This document shows positions 50,953-58,350 of a stretch of 64,000 nt of DNA, piece after piece; positions within the stretch are counted from its first letter, which is position 1, and every line of letters begins with the position of its first letter. Both the position numbers and the translations under genes were made by a program. This stretch comes from PGYR01 sp046290495 (GTDB lineage Bacteria > Bacteroidota > Ignavibacteria > Kapaibacteriales > UBA2268), in contig JBKAGT010000006.1 in assembly GCA_046290495.1 (NCBI GenBank), forward strand, positions 434,001 through 498,000, written 5' to 3'. The notes below the pieces were generated by a model. That model saw nothing but the letters and a program-made list of their open reading frames with translations. It had not been told where the DNA came from and did not search any database.

Positions 50953-51863
50953 TACTTCTTTTTATACTCTTCAAGTTCTTTTTGCCATTTTTCCCAGACA
51001 GTCAAAGACTTTTGATATTCCTCATCAAAGTCAAATAATGGGTCATCGAACTCAATTCTGATTTTAGATATATCTTGGTCACTATCAGATAAAAATTTGA
51101 TAAATAATTCTTTCATTTTATCACTTTCCGAAGGGTCTTGATTGACATTGAATTCAGGAGCTCCTCTTACTTGGTTCTCATAAAATTCATCACTGTTCAT
51201 TTCACTCATCATAAAATTCTGAAACTTTATCCCATCTAGTCCAAATTCGAATTCTCTTCCAGTACCAATTTTTTCTCCAGTTTTAGATGAGTAAATCTCT
51301 CCTGCAAACTCGTAGGAAGTGGTAAATTGGATGTTTGAAAACACCATAGATACCATACTGAGAGCACGTCTTGCGCTCCTTTTTAATACTCTAACAGAGT
51401 CATCTACTTGCTCTTGTGTCATACCTAACTCGTCGTTGGTAAGTAGATTGACAGTCTCAATGCCTTTCTCAATAGAATCAGCTACTTTAGTAAACGAGAT
51501 AAAGTCATAGCCATTTTCCTCATACAACTCATAAGGGAGTAATCCCTTTTTTTCCAAATCATTGAAGTTTTTGAAATACCCAGTAGCACTTATCTCCAAA
51601 TCAGTTGAGTCATTTATATACTCATATTTGATATTAGTCCAAGACGCAACACCTGGGAAATCATCAATCATTTTCACTAACTCTTTCTTTGCTTTTCCTT
51701 CCGGGTCTTTTAGTGCAGTACCAAATCCCATTGGGTCAACTGGGGCTAAATATCTAGTCTCTATTTTACCAGAATAATCAGGATTGATAGTATATTTGAC
51801 TTCCATTTCTAAGCAAGATGTCAAGAATAACGCTATTGAAATAGCTATTAAGAATTGCTTCAT
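50952..51863 (-). CDS. Lipoprotein of unknown function
   Basis: 303 aa. Lipobox LTSC with Cys17. The mature part begins LEMEVKYTINPDYSGKIETRYLAPVDP, a pattern also seen in small FCB and Gram-positive lipoproteins with a TULIP-like or LppM-like beta structure, then a middle helix (VDDSVRVLKRSARRALSMV) and a charged C-terminus (DEEYQKSLTVWEKWQKELEEYKKK). I do not recognise a specific family. It starts 10 bases after pnuC, so it is probably co-transcribed with it. Confidence 0.75.
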   Translation of the reverse strand: MKQFLIAISIALFLTSCLEMEVKYTINPDYSGKIETRYLAPVDPMGFGTALKDPEGKAKKELVKMIDDFPGVASWTNIKYEYINDSTDLEISATGYFKNFNDLEKKGLLPYELYEENGYDFISFTKVADSIEKGIETVNLLTNDELGMTQEQVDDSVRVLKRSARRALSMVSMVFSNIQFTTSYEFAGEIYSSKTGEKIGTGREFEFGLDGIKFQNFMMSEMNSDEFYENQVRGAPEFNVNQDPSESDKMKELFIKFLSDSDQDISKIRIEFDDPLFDFDEEYQKSLTVWEKWQKELEEYKKK

Positions 51864-51873
51864 ATTATAAAAC

Positions 51874-52449
51874 CTATTTATTAATATTATAACTTTTGTT
51901 CCACTTGTAAAGTCCTACGAAAGATAGGACAAAATATATTAACATCAAAACTCCGTAAATTTCAAGCCCTCTGATACTATAAAGCCAAACTGAGAAACCG
52001 TTTATAGCAATCCAATAGAACCAAGCTGACCTGAGCTTTATAGCTTCAAAGTAGGTAGCTAGAAATGCGAATATAGTAGAGTATGAATCGAAATACGGGT
52101 TGTTAGCATCAGTACAATTATCAAAAAAATATCCTAAACCAAATGCGAGTAAACAGCAAATTACTATTAATGAAGCATGATAAACTATAGATTTTTCGGA
52201 TACTTTTAATTCATTTTCTCTATTGTCGGAAGCTCTAGTCCACTTACGCCAGCCATAGAAACCCATTATAACGTAATAAGAATATAGTATTGACTCAGAA
52301 TATAGCTTTGTTTCTAAGAACAGTACAATGCTTATTATAGATCCAAGTATTCCAAATAGCCAACACCAGATATTTTCTTTTATTACTAGAATTAAAAAGA
52401 ATAAATTTAATATAGTCCCAATAATTTCTAAATATAGTTGCCAGTTCAA
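51874..52449 (-). CDS. pnuC: PnuC-family nicotinamide riboside transporter
   Basis: 191 aa, starting at TTG 52449 (no ATG fits). Seven predicted transmembrane segments. Family landmarks: LEIIGTILNLFFLILVIKENIWCWLFGILGS at the start, YSYYVIMGFYGWRKW in the middle, and YFEAIKLRSAWFYWIAINGFSVWLY near the end. PnuC-type carriers take up nicotinamide riboside; close relatives carry thiamine or riboflavin, so the substrate is not certain. I see no riboswitch in the 69-base upstream gap. It is followed by the lipoprotein gene at 10 bases. Confidence 0.85.
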   Translation of the reverse strand: MNWQLYLEIIGTILNLFFLILVIKENIWCWLFGILGSIISIVLFLETKLYSESILYSYYVIMGFYGWRKWTRASDNRENELKVSEKSIVYHASLIVICCLLAFGLGYFFDNCTDANNPYFDSYSTIFAFLATYFEAIKLRSAWFYWIAINGFSVWLYSIRGLEIYGVLMLIYFVLSFVGLYKWNKSYNINK

Positions 52450-52518
52450 AAGTCTTGTTAGTTATGTTGTAAATTTGTAATTTGTATATATGCAATATAA
52501 ACTTTAGGAGTAGAAAGC

Positions 52519-52719
52519 ATGAAGAAAAATATGGGGAAAGCTGATTCGGCTATTAGATTAGTTGTTGCTGCTATAATAGCAGTACTCTATTTTATGAATA
52601 TTATTACTGGCACATTAGGTATTATATTATTAGTTGTAGCGGTAGTGTTTGCAGCAACATCATTTATAAAATTTTGCCCTTTGTATACGATATTCGGGAT
52701 GAATACCTGCAAGAAATAG
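52519..52719 (+). CDS. DUF2892 (YgaP-like) small membrane protein
   Basis: 66 aa, a DUF2892 domain: start KNMGKADSAIRLVVAAIIAVLYF and end KFCPLYTIFGMNTCKK. Two transmembrane segments (about 13-29 and 34-50). The CPLY..GxNTC pattern is the family hallmark. The function is not known; relatives are often next to rhodanese genes, but none is adjacent here. AGGAG precedes the ATG. It diverges from pnuC and ends in a terminator. Confidence 0.85.
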   Translation: MKKNMGKADSAIRLVVAAIIAVLYFMNIITGTLGIILLVVAVVFAATSFIKFCPLYTIFGMNTCKK

Positions 52720-52724
52720 AATAA

Positions 52725-52754
52725 AAAAAGCCAAGAATTAATTCTTGGCTTTTT
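52725..52754. terminator. Perfect-palindrome terminator between DUF2892 and T9SS genes
   Basis: AAAGCCAAGAATT and AATTCTTGGCTTT make a fully symmetric stem with T-runs on both strands. It serves the DUF2892 gene and the convergent T9SS gene. Confidence 0.88.
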
Positions 52755-52777
52755 AGTTTTAATCCCTTGATTATTAA

Positions 52778-53746
52778 CTATTCTTTGATGAATTTTTTCA
52801 TTACATATTCATCATTGTCTAATTTTGCTTTGATGAAATAGTTTCCAGTAGCGAGACCAGCTACATTAATAAAATTATTATACTCACCTTGTGCAACTAT
52901 ATTACCCAAGTTATTATAAATTTCATAAGATATAATTTCATGGTTTGGTATAACGAAACTCAATTCTGATTGAGTTGGATTTGGGTAGACAATTGTGTTT
53001 ACAGTTAACTCAGGATTAATTGAAGTCTCTTTTTCTACAAAATAAATGTAAGAGTAATTCAATCTACCTTCAGTATCAGAAGGACCTAATTCATTCAATC
53101 TCAATAATAATTGACCTGTTCCTCGTTCGTAATAATGATATTCGCGAGATGAAATAGTATCATCAGGTGTATCTGGGAATACTGTTTTAGTTTCTAATTT
53201 TAATCTGTAAACATCATCAAACTCTAATTCAGGAATTTTTATGCTACCATATGCATCGTAAGTTACTGTAAATATACCCGAACCGAATGATTCATCTTCG
53301 AATTGGAAATCTGTTTCTAATGACTGTTCGAATGTCATTGGGTAAGTAAAATAGTCAACAGGTGATTCAAATTTAAAACTCTGCCCACTAAAGTTAAAAC
53401 CCAAATATTTATGAGTATTCCCATCTATTTTAAAAAAGTTAATTGGCCTGTCACTTGTGTTGTCTTCTACAAAGTATGTTGCATCATTGTATATAGCTTT
53501 TTCTTCATCAGACGCTAGCTCAATTGGTGCCCAATATACAGGTTGTAACCCTTGTGAGCTAGGGAAAGTAGAATAATCCCACTCTACATCCTTTCCGGCT
53601 CTGTCTGCTGGGTCTTTCACAACAAAATTAGGAAAACTTCTGTAAAGACCATTACTCCCTGAAGTTGGGAAATCTTTTTCATTTAGTTCTTGAGCTGATG
53701 ATGATATTATAGATATAAGAAATATTAATGATACCATTCTTTTCAT
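52778..53746 (-). CDS. T9SS-secreted protein of unknown function
   Basis: 322 aa from the ATG at 53746, one base after the cytochrome stop (TAAAATG); a longer frame would overlap the cytochrome by 23 bases. Signal peptide MKRMVSLIFLISIISSSAQ. The body is a beta-rich domain (SGSNGLYRSFPNFVVKDP, GQSFKFESPVDYFTYPMTF) seen in FCB secreted proteins. The sorting domain (about 245-322) begins VYPNPTQSELSF and ends YVMKKFIKE. It is in one operon with the dihaem cytochrome. It is surface-exported and its activity is unknown. Confidence 0.85.
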   Translation of the reverse strand: MKRMVSLIFLISIISSSAQELNEKDFPTSGSNGLYRSFPNFVVKDPADRAGKDVEWDYSTFPSSQGLQPVYWAPIELASDEEKAIYNDATYFVEDNTSDRPINFFKIDGNTHKYLGFNFSGQSFKFESPVDYFTYPMTFEQSLETDFQFEDESFGSGIFTVTYDAYGSIKIPELEFDDVYRLKLETKTVFPDTPDDTISSREYHYYERGTGQLLLRLNELGPSDTEGRLNYSYIYFVEKETSINPELTVNTIVYPNPTQSELSFVIPNHEIISYEIYNNLGNIVAQGEYNNFINVAGLATGNYFIKAKLDNDEYVMKKFIKE

Positions 53747-53747
53747 T

Positions 53748-54725
53748 TTAGCTGCCTTTATTTTTTTCAAAAGTAATTATCCTATTATTGATAGGTTTTA
53801 AACTACTAAGATAAGAATAAATTGCCTTTAAATCATATTCTGTCATATCTTTATAAACTAACCAAGGCATCATAGTGTTAACTTGATTCTCATCTAATGG
53901 TTTGTCTATATAAATCGAGTCATTATATTTCTTGAATAAGTTGACGAATTCTTCTTCAGTGTATCTACCTATACCAGTTTCTTTATCAGGAGTGAGATTT
54001 GCAGACCTACATAAACTACCATCTTCGAATATTAAATCCATACCGCCAGCAAACTCCATACCTTCAATATACTCTCCTTTTTCCATTGGTGTATGGCAAT
54101 CAGCACATGCTGCCAACTTGGTCATATACTCACCGTACTCAATCGTATTTGCTTTATCAGGCATTTCACCAAATTCAGCATCAGATGGAATAAAATTTAC
54201 TATCAATGACATTGGAAAATTTAAAGTACTTTTTGGTGGGGTATTGCTGTTTGGTTCTAATGTCCTCAAGTATGATACAATAGAATAAATATCCTCTTTA
54301 CTTGCATGCCTGAAGTTATGGTATGGCATGACAGGGAAGAGAGCTCTACCATCTTTATTAACTCCCGATTTTATTGCTCTAACTATTTCTCCATCTGTCC
54401 AGTCAGCTAAGTTTGTAGGTGTAATATTGCTTGAGTAAATATTGCCAGGAAGTCCCATTTCTTCAGTCCAGCCTTCGCCTCCACCACCTTTTGATTCAGG
54501 TTTTATTGGCCCTGCCCATTTAGTAAAATCTCTTTTGCTATGGCAATCGACACATCCGCTGACTGTTTCGACTAGGTATTGACCTCTTGCCAACCTTTCC
54601 GGTGTAGCTTCTATATCTATTTCTTCTGCTTCAGCTACATTTGGCAATGCAAAAGAAACATACGCGAACAAGCCAGCAATTGCTACTACTATGACTGATA
54701 ATAGAATTAATAGAGCCTTTTTCAT
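53748..54725 (-). CDS. Membrane-anchored dihaem c-type cytochrome
   Basis: 325 aa. N-terminal anchor 3-26. Two haem c sites: SGCVDCH (Cys58, Cys61, His62) and AACADCH (Cys207, Cys210, His211). Candidate Met ligands follow each (FPVMPYHNF at about 131-138, NTMMPWLVY near the end). Layout and length match the cytochrome subunit of membrane-bound dehydrogenases. It carries electrons in the periplasm, probably from a dehydrogenase to a terminal oxidase. No dehydrogenase is next to it; it is followed immediately by a T9SS protein gene. Confidence 0.9.
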   Translation of the reverse strand: MKKALLILLSVIVVAIAGLFAYVSFALPNVAEAEEIDIEATPERLARGQYLVETVSGCVDCHSKRDFTKWAGPIKPESKGGGGEGWTEEMGLPGNIYSSNITPTNLADWTDGEIVRAIKSGVNKDGRALFPVMPYHNFRHASKEDIYSIVSYLRTLEPNSNTPPKSTLNFPMSLIVNFIPSDAEFGEMPDKANTIEYGEYMTKLAACADCHTPMEKGEYIEGMEFAGGMDLIFEDGSLCRSANLTPDKETGIGRYTEEEFVNLFKKYNDSIYIDKPLDENQVNTMMPWLVYKDMTEYDLKAIYSYLSSLKPINNRIITFEKNKGS

Positions 54726-54790
54726 ATCTAACCTCCAAGATGTTGATAAATAAGAGGTTAAACTTACAAAAAGATTTGATTAAAACGAAA

Positions 54791-55423
54791 CTACTTTTTC
54801 AACTTATCTTTGAAAACCTTACGGAATTTTTCAATTTTAGGTGTTATCACGAAGCTACAATAACCTTGATTTGGGTTTCGCTCATAATAATTTTGGTGAT
54901 ATTCTTCAGCTACAAAGAACTCAGTAGCTTCAGTTATTTCTGTTACTATTGGGGAATCATAAATCTCTGCTTCTTCTAAGCGATTTTTGTATTCTGTGGC
55001 TAGATTCTTTTGCTCTTCAGTAAGATAGAATATGCCAGAACGATATTGAGTTCCAACATCATTACCTTGTCTGTTTAAAGTAGTTGGGTCATGAGTTTTC
55101 CAAAATACCTCAAGTAATTCGTCAAACGATATTATATCGGGGTTGTAATATATTCTAGTAGCTTCGGCGTGCCCTGTGGTACCTGAGCAAACTTGTTCGT
55201 AAGTAGGGCTATCTACTTGCCCCCCTATATATCCTGATTCTACTTTTTCTACGCCTTTTAATTCTTCAAATACTGCTTCTGTACACCAAAAACATCCAGA
55301 TGCAAATATTGCTGTTTCTACATTGTTACTCATTGGCTTGTCTGATTCCTTTTGCTTCTCATCTGCATTTGTACAGGCAAATGAAAAGAAGATTATACTT
55401 AATATTAAACTTAATTTCTTCAT
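54791..55423 (-). CDS. msrA: Peptide-methionine (S)-S-oxide reductase lipoprotein
   Basis: 210 aa from the ATG at 55423 (a TTG at 55432 would add three residues). Lipobox FFSFAC with Cys17 as lipid site, so it faces the periplasm or beyond. The MsrA domain (about 37-205) has the catalytic motif GCFWC with Cys44, GYIGG and the family string VCSGTTGHAEATRI. It reduces methionine-S-sulfoxide in proteins, complementing the anchored MsrB at 13.1 kb. The C-terminal part (YCSFVITPKIEKFRKVF) has one further cysteine that may be resolving. It is monocistronic. Confidence 0.94.
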   Translation of the reverse strand: MKKLSLILSIIFFSFACTNADEKQKESDKPMSNNVETAIFASGCFWCTEAVFEELKGVEKVESGYIGGQVDSPTYEQVCSGTTGHAEATRIYYNPDIISFDELLEVFWKTHDPTTLNRQGNDVGTQYRSGIFYLTEEQKNLATEYKNRLEEAEIYDSPIVTEITEATEFFVAEEYHQNYYERNPNQGYCSFVITPKIEKFRKVFKDKLKK

Positions 55424-55450
55424 ACCATTCAAAACGTTTTAGACTTAAAT

Positions 55451-55774
55451 TTAGTATTTGTCTAATAGCGTCTTGGGTGCTATCAAGCTGCGAAGAAGTA
55501 TATCAAAGAATATAATGAGAATGAGTGAAACGGTACTAAACACATATATTTTATTTATAGTAAATGAGTAATCCAAGAACGGGATATTACTAAATTCTAA
55601 ATTTTCTATTGGTAAAAATACAAAGCCAATAGAGCATAAGGTTAGAAGAAACAGGGATATTACTAGTCTAACTTTCCTTTCTCTTTCTCTGATGTAACTC
55701 ATAGTCTCTTGTGAGAAACTTTGATTTACATTAGACTTCAGTTCTTGTTTTAGTTTTTTTTCTAATTCATCCAT
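55451..55774 (-). CDS. Small two-TM protein downstream of the ECF sigma gene (possible anti-sigma factor)
   Basis: 107 aa. A cytoplasmic helical start (residues 1-35, MDELEKKLKQELKSNVNQSF) is followed by two transmembrane segments (about 36-55 and 75-95) and a short tail. The gene starts 12 bases after the sigma factor gene in the same direction. Position and form suggest a minimal anti-sigma protein, but it lacks the ZAS cysteine/histidine motif, and I recognise no family. Confidence 0.6.
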   Translation of the reverse strand: MDELEKKLKQELKSNVNQSFSQETMSYIRERERKVRLVISLFLLTLCSIGFVFLPIENLEFSNIPFLDYSFTINKIYVFSTVSLILIIFFDILLRSLIAPKTLLDKY

Positions 55775-55786
55775 ATCTCTAATGAC

Positions 55787-56323
55787 TCATAGTTCATTGT
55801 TATATTCTTTAACAGCAATATTTTTTAGTTTATTTCTAATTCTATGTAGTTTAACTTTTACATAACTTTCGCTTTGTGAAGTGATATTGCTAATTTCTTT
55901 TATACTCATATCATCGAAATAGTAAAGTGTTATCATAGCTGAATCTTCAGCTGGGAGCTTTGACAATAATTTTGCTACAATTTCACTTTGGAAGCTATGT
56001 ACTTGTTTTGTTTGAGTATTATCTTTAGCTTTTATATACTTTTTATAATTAAGAAAACTATTCTTCTTTCTGATAAAGTCAATACATTTATTATAAGCTA
56101 TTCTGTAAATCCAAGTAGAGAATTTACTTTTATTACCATCAAAAGATTTGATTGCTTTATAAGCTTTGTAAAAAGTGTCTTGTGCTATATCTTTTGCATC
56201 TTCACTATCCTTTAGTGAGTTAATACAAATAGAATACACAAGATCTTCATACCTTTTGACCAAATGCTCAAAAAGATGCTTTTCTCCTGATTTTATTCTT
56301 TGTATTAACTCGATTTCCTCCAA
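55787..56323 (-). CDS. ECF-type RNA polymerase sigma factor
   Basis: 178 aa starting at TTG 56323, 9 bases after an AAGGAA ribosome binding site. Region 2 shows FEHLVKRYEDLVYSICINSLKDSEDAKDIAQDTFYKAYKAI and FSTWIYRIAYNKCIDFIRKK; region 4 shows LPAEDSAMITLYYFDDMSIKEISNITSQSESYVKVKLHRIRNKL. It is complete. It is preceded at 13 bases by a membrane protein of DUF6249 type and followed by a small two-TM protein, so the three are one operon. Confidence 0.93.
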   Translation of the reverse strand: MEEIELIQRIKSGEKHLFEHLVKRYEDLVYSICINSLKDSEDAKDIAQDTFYKAYKAIKSFDGNKSKFSTWIYRIAYNKCIDFIRKKNSFLNYKKYIKAKDNTQTKQVHSFQSEIVAKLLSKLPAEDSAMITLYYFDDMSIKEISNITSQSESYVKVKLHRIRNKLKNIAVKEYNNEL

Positions 56324-56336
56324 TTTGTCGAATTCC

Positions 56337-56684
56337 TTAATCGTTTTTTGTGTTTATCAATTTTCGTTCTACAAAAAATTCAATCACCCAAAAAAGACCT
56401 GAGAAAAAGAATATAGGAGCTACATACATTGTGTGTGAATCATAATACTCCATTGCGAAATCTCCCAGAAAAATCCCAATAGAGAATCCTATTAATAGTG
56501 AGCCAATCCTAAGAGTCCATAGAGTAAAACTCGTTTTCTTTTTACCGAAAAATAGCGAAGCGTCGATGTTTTTTTCTATGAGCGCTTGTCTCTCTTTAGA
56601 GCGAGTTTGAAGATACACGAATGCTATTCCAAATATCATTGCAAACATAGCAATTGGTATCAGTGCTTCAAAAATGTTAGCCAT
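56337..56684 (-). CDS. DUF6249-like membrane protein in the sigma-factor operon
   Basis: 115 aa from the ATG at 56684; GGAG lies 6 bases upstream of it and inside the longer frame. Three hydrophobic segments (about 4-22, 50-72, 83-102) around a cytoplasmic stretch LQTRSKERQALIEKNIDASLFF. The pattern matches DUF6249 proteins often found beside ECF sigma genes in FCB genomes. The role is unknown; a membrane sensor is plausible. It leads the sigma operon. Confidence 0.75.
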   Translation of the reverse strand: MANIFEALIPIAMFAMIFGIAFVYLQTRSKERQALIEKNIDASLFFGKKKTSFTLWTLRIGSLLIGFSIGIFLGDFAMEYYDSHTMYVAPIFFFSGLFWVIEFFVERKLINTKND

Positions 56685-56754
56685 ATTTTTCTCCATTTTA
56701 TTATTAAATTATTTGCTACTTAGACGTAGGAGAAAAAAAACGGTTACAGTTTTG

Positions 56755-57114
56755 TTAATATATTTTCTCTTGTATTCTGATTGCTTCTTGCAAAGTGTAT
56801 ATTAAAATCTCTTCTTCAATGTCCTCAACAACCTGATAAGTAAATGATTTTATCATAACTCTACCTTTCCATTCTAGTTCTGGAATATCGAGATGCTTTC
56901 CATTCCAAAAGCATAAATCAACTTCACCAGTCTTTTTACAATTAATATAGCAGAGGTTTTTAATATACTGGTAGAATGGTAGCCCGTAGCTGAATTTAAA
57001 TTTAATTTTATCTGAACAGGAAACTATATATTTGTCTAGCACTTCCACTATTTCGCGTTGAGTAGGGGGGATAGTGTCTAAGTATTCTTCTAAAAAGCTA
57101 AATTTTACAGCCAT
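56755..57114 (-). CDS. DUF1801 family protein
   Basis: 119 aa from the ATG at 57114; the longer frame reads into corA without support. The sequence FKFSYGLPFYQYIKNLCYINCKKTGEVDLCFWNGKHL is diagnostic of DUF1801/YdhG-like proteins, which have a SRPBCC-like or frataxin-like fold. Cytoplasmic, no known enzymatic role. Its start lies 10 bases inside the end of corA, so the two are coupled. Confidence 0.82.
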   Translation of the reverse strand: MAVKFSFLEEYLDTIPPTQREIVEVLDKYIVSCSDKIKFKFSYGLPFYQYIKNLCYINCKKTGEVDLCFWNGKHLDIPELEWKGRVMIKSFTYQVVEDIEEEILIYTLQEAIRIQEKIY

Positions 57115-58223
57115 TTCTTTCTCTTGAAATAAACAAACATTCCTACTCCCATAATTATCATTAGTATCCATGCAGATGGATAGCCATATTCCCAATGTAA
57201 CTCAGGCATGTGATCAAAGTTCATACCATACACACCAGCTACAAAAGTAACAGGTATGAAAATAGTAGCGATTAAAGTCAGAACTTTCATTATCTCGTTC
57301 ATCCTGTTACTAACACCTGTCATATACACATCTTTTAGTGACGATACTGTCTCTTTGAAGGTTTCTATGGTCTCTATGATTTGAATAGTGTGGTCGTATA
57401 AATCCCTGAAGAATCTTTCTGTATCTTCGGCAATTATTTCATATTGACTGCGGTCCAACCTGCCAACTACCTCTCTCAGTGGATATATAGAACGCCTCAT
57501 TCTTACAATTTCTTTTCTATACTGTTGAAGTTCATATAATAATTCTTCATCAGAGTCTTCAAAAAGTCTGTCTTCTAAAAGTTCCAATCTTTCAGCAATC
57601 TCTTCCATAACAATGAAGTAATTATCAATTACAGCATCCATGAGTGCAAAGAGTAGATAATCAGCTCCTCGTTTCCTTATTCTACCATGCGAATTTTCTA
57701 TTCTTTGCCTCACATTGTCAAATATATCCCCTTCTCGTTCTTGAAAAGAAATTAGATAGTTTGGACCCAAAACTATACTTATAGGTTCTATATCAAGTTT
57801 GCCATCTGTGAGATAAAGCATTTTAAAAAACACAACAATATTATCATCATATTGTTCAATTTTCGGTCTTTGTTCTATATTAAGGATATCCTCTAATAAA
57901 AGTGAATGTAATCCAAAATCTTTCCCAATTGATTCTATAATTTTTGTGTCGTGTATACCATTTATATTAATCCATGACACCTGTTCTGTTTGTTTTTCGG
58001 AGCTCGCCTCGCTAACACTTTCTATTTTAAACTTTTTATAATCATCTGAATTATACCGAATAACTGACATAGTAACTGGCGAGTCTTTTTGTACACCTGT
58101 ATATATTAGTGAACCAGGTGCCTTCCCGACAATTTCTCTTTGTTTGCTTTTCTTCTTAGCGATATTAATAGGGTTGATTTTGTTCAGAATATCATTAGCA
58201 TTATTTAGAGTTGGCTTTTTCAT
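57105..58223 (-). CDS. corA: CorA-type magnesium/cobalt transporter
   Basis: 372 aa. A large cytoplasmic N-terminal domain (about 1-310) with the VSWININGIHDTKIIESIGKDFGLH start and the long stalk helix (LELLEDRLFEDSDEELLYELQQYRKEI), then two transmembrane helices with the GMN selectivity motif at 333-335 (GVYGMNFDHMPELHW). It forms pentameric channels for Mg2+ uptake. The C-terminus is basic (KRKKWL). It leads an operon with a DUF1801 gene and is separated from the M16 gene by that gene's terminator. Confidence 0.95.
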   Translation of the reverse strand: MKKPTLNNANDILNKINPINIAKKKSKQREIVGKAPGSLIYTGVQKDSPVTMSVIRYNSDDYKKFKIESVSEASSEKQTEQVSWININGIHDTKIIESIGKDFGLHSLLLEDILNIEQRPKIEQYDDNIVVFFKMLYLTDGKLDIEPISIVLGPNYLISFQEREGDIFDNVRQRIENSHGRIRKRGADYLLFALMDAVIDNYFIVMEEIAERLELLEDRLFEDSDEELLYELQQYRKEIVRMRRSIYPLREVVGRLDRSQYEIIAEDTERFFRDLYDHTIQIIETIETFKETVSSLKDVYMTGVSNRMNEIMKVLTLIATIFIPVTFVAGVYGMNFDHMPELHWEYGYPSAWILMIIMGVGMFVYFKRKKWL

Positions 58224-58290
58224 TTGTTAAATGTGTTAGTTAAGTTTTAGTCTATTAAGTTACAATTCATCTAAATAAATTCAAAGCAAA

Positions 58291-58322
58291 AAAAAACCTC
58301 AGCCAAAACTAATGACTGAGGT
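58291..58322 (-). terminator. Rho-independent terminator of the M16 peptidase gene
   Basis: ACCTCAG (58296-58302) and CTGAGGT (58316-58322) pair with a 13-base loop; the A-run before them gives the T-run on the minus strand. It lies 29 bases after the stop at 58351. Confidence 0.8.
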
Positions 58323-58350
58323 AGTAAATTGTAATTATGTTAAGAGCTTA

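Noticed and set aside
57115..57195. 27-residue extension of the DUF1801 protein
   Set aside because: It reads through the end of corA in another frame; the family begins at the ATG at 57114.
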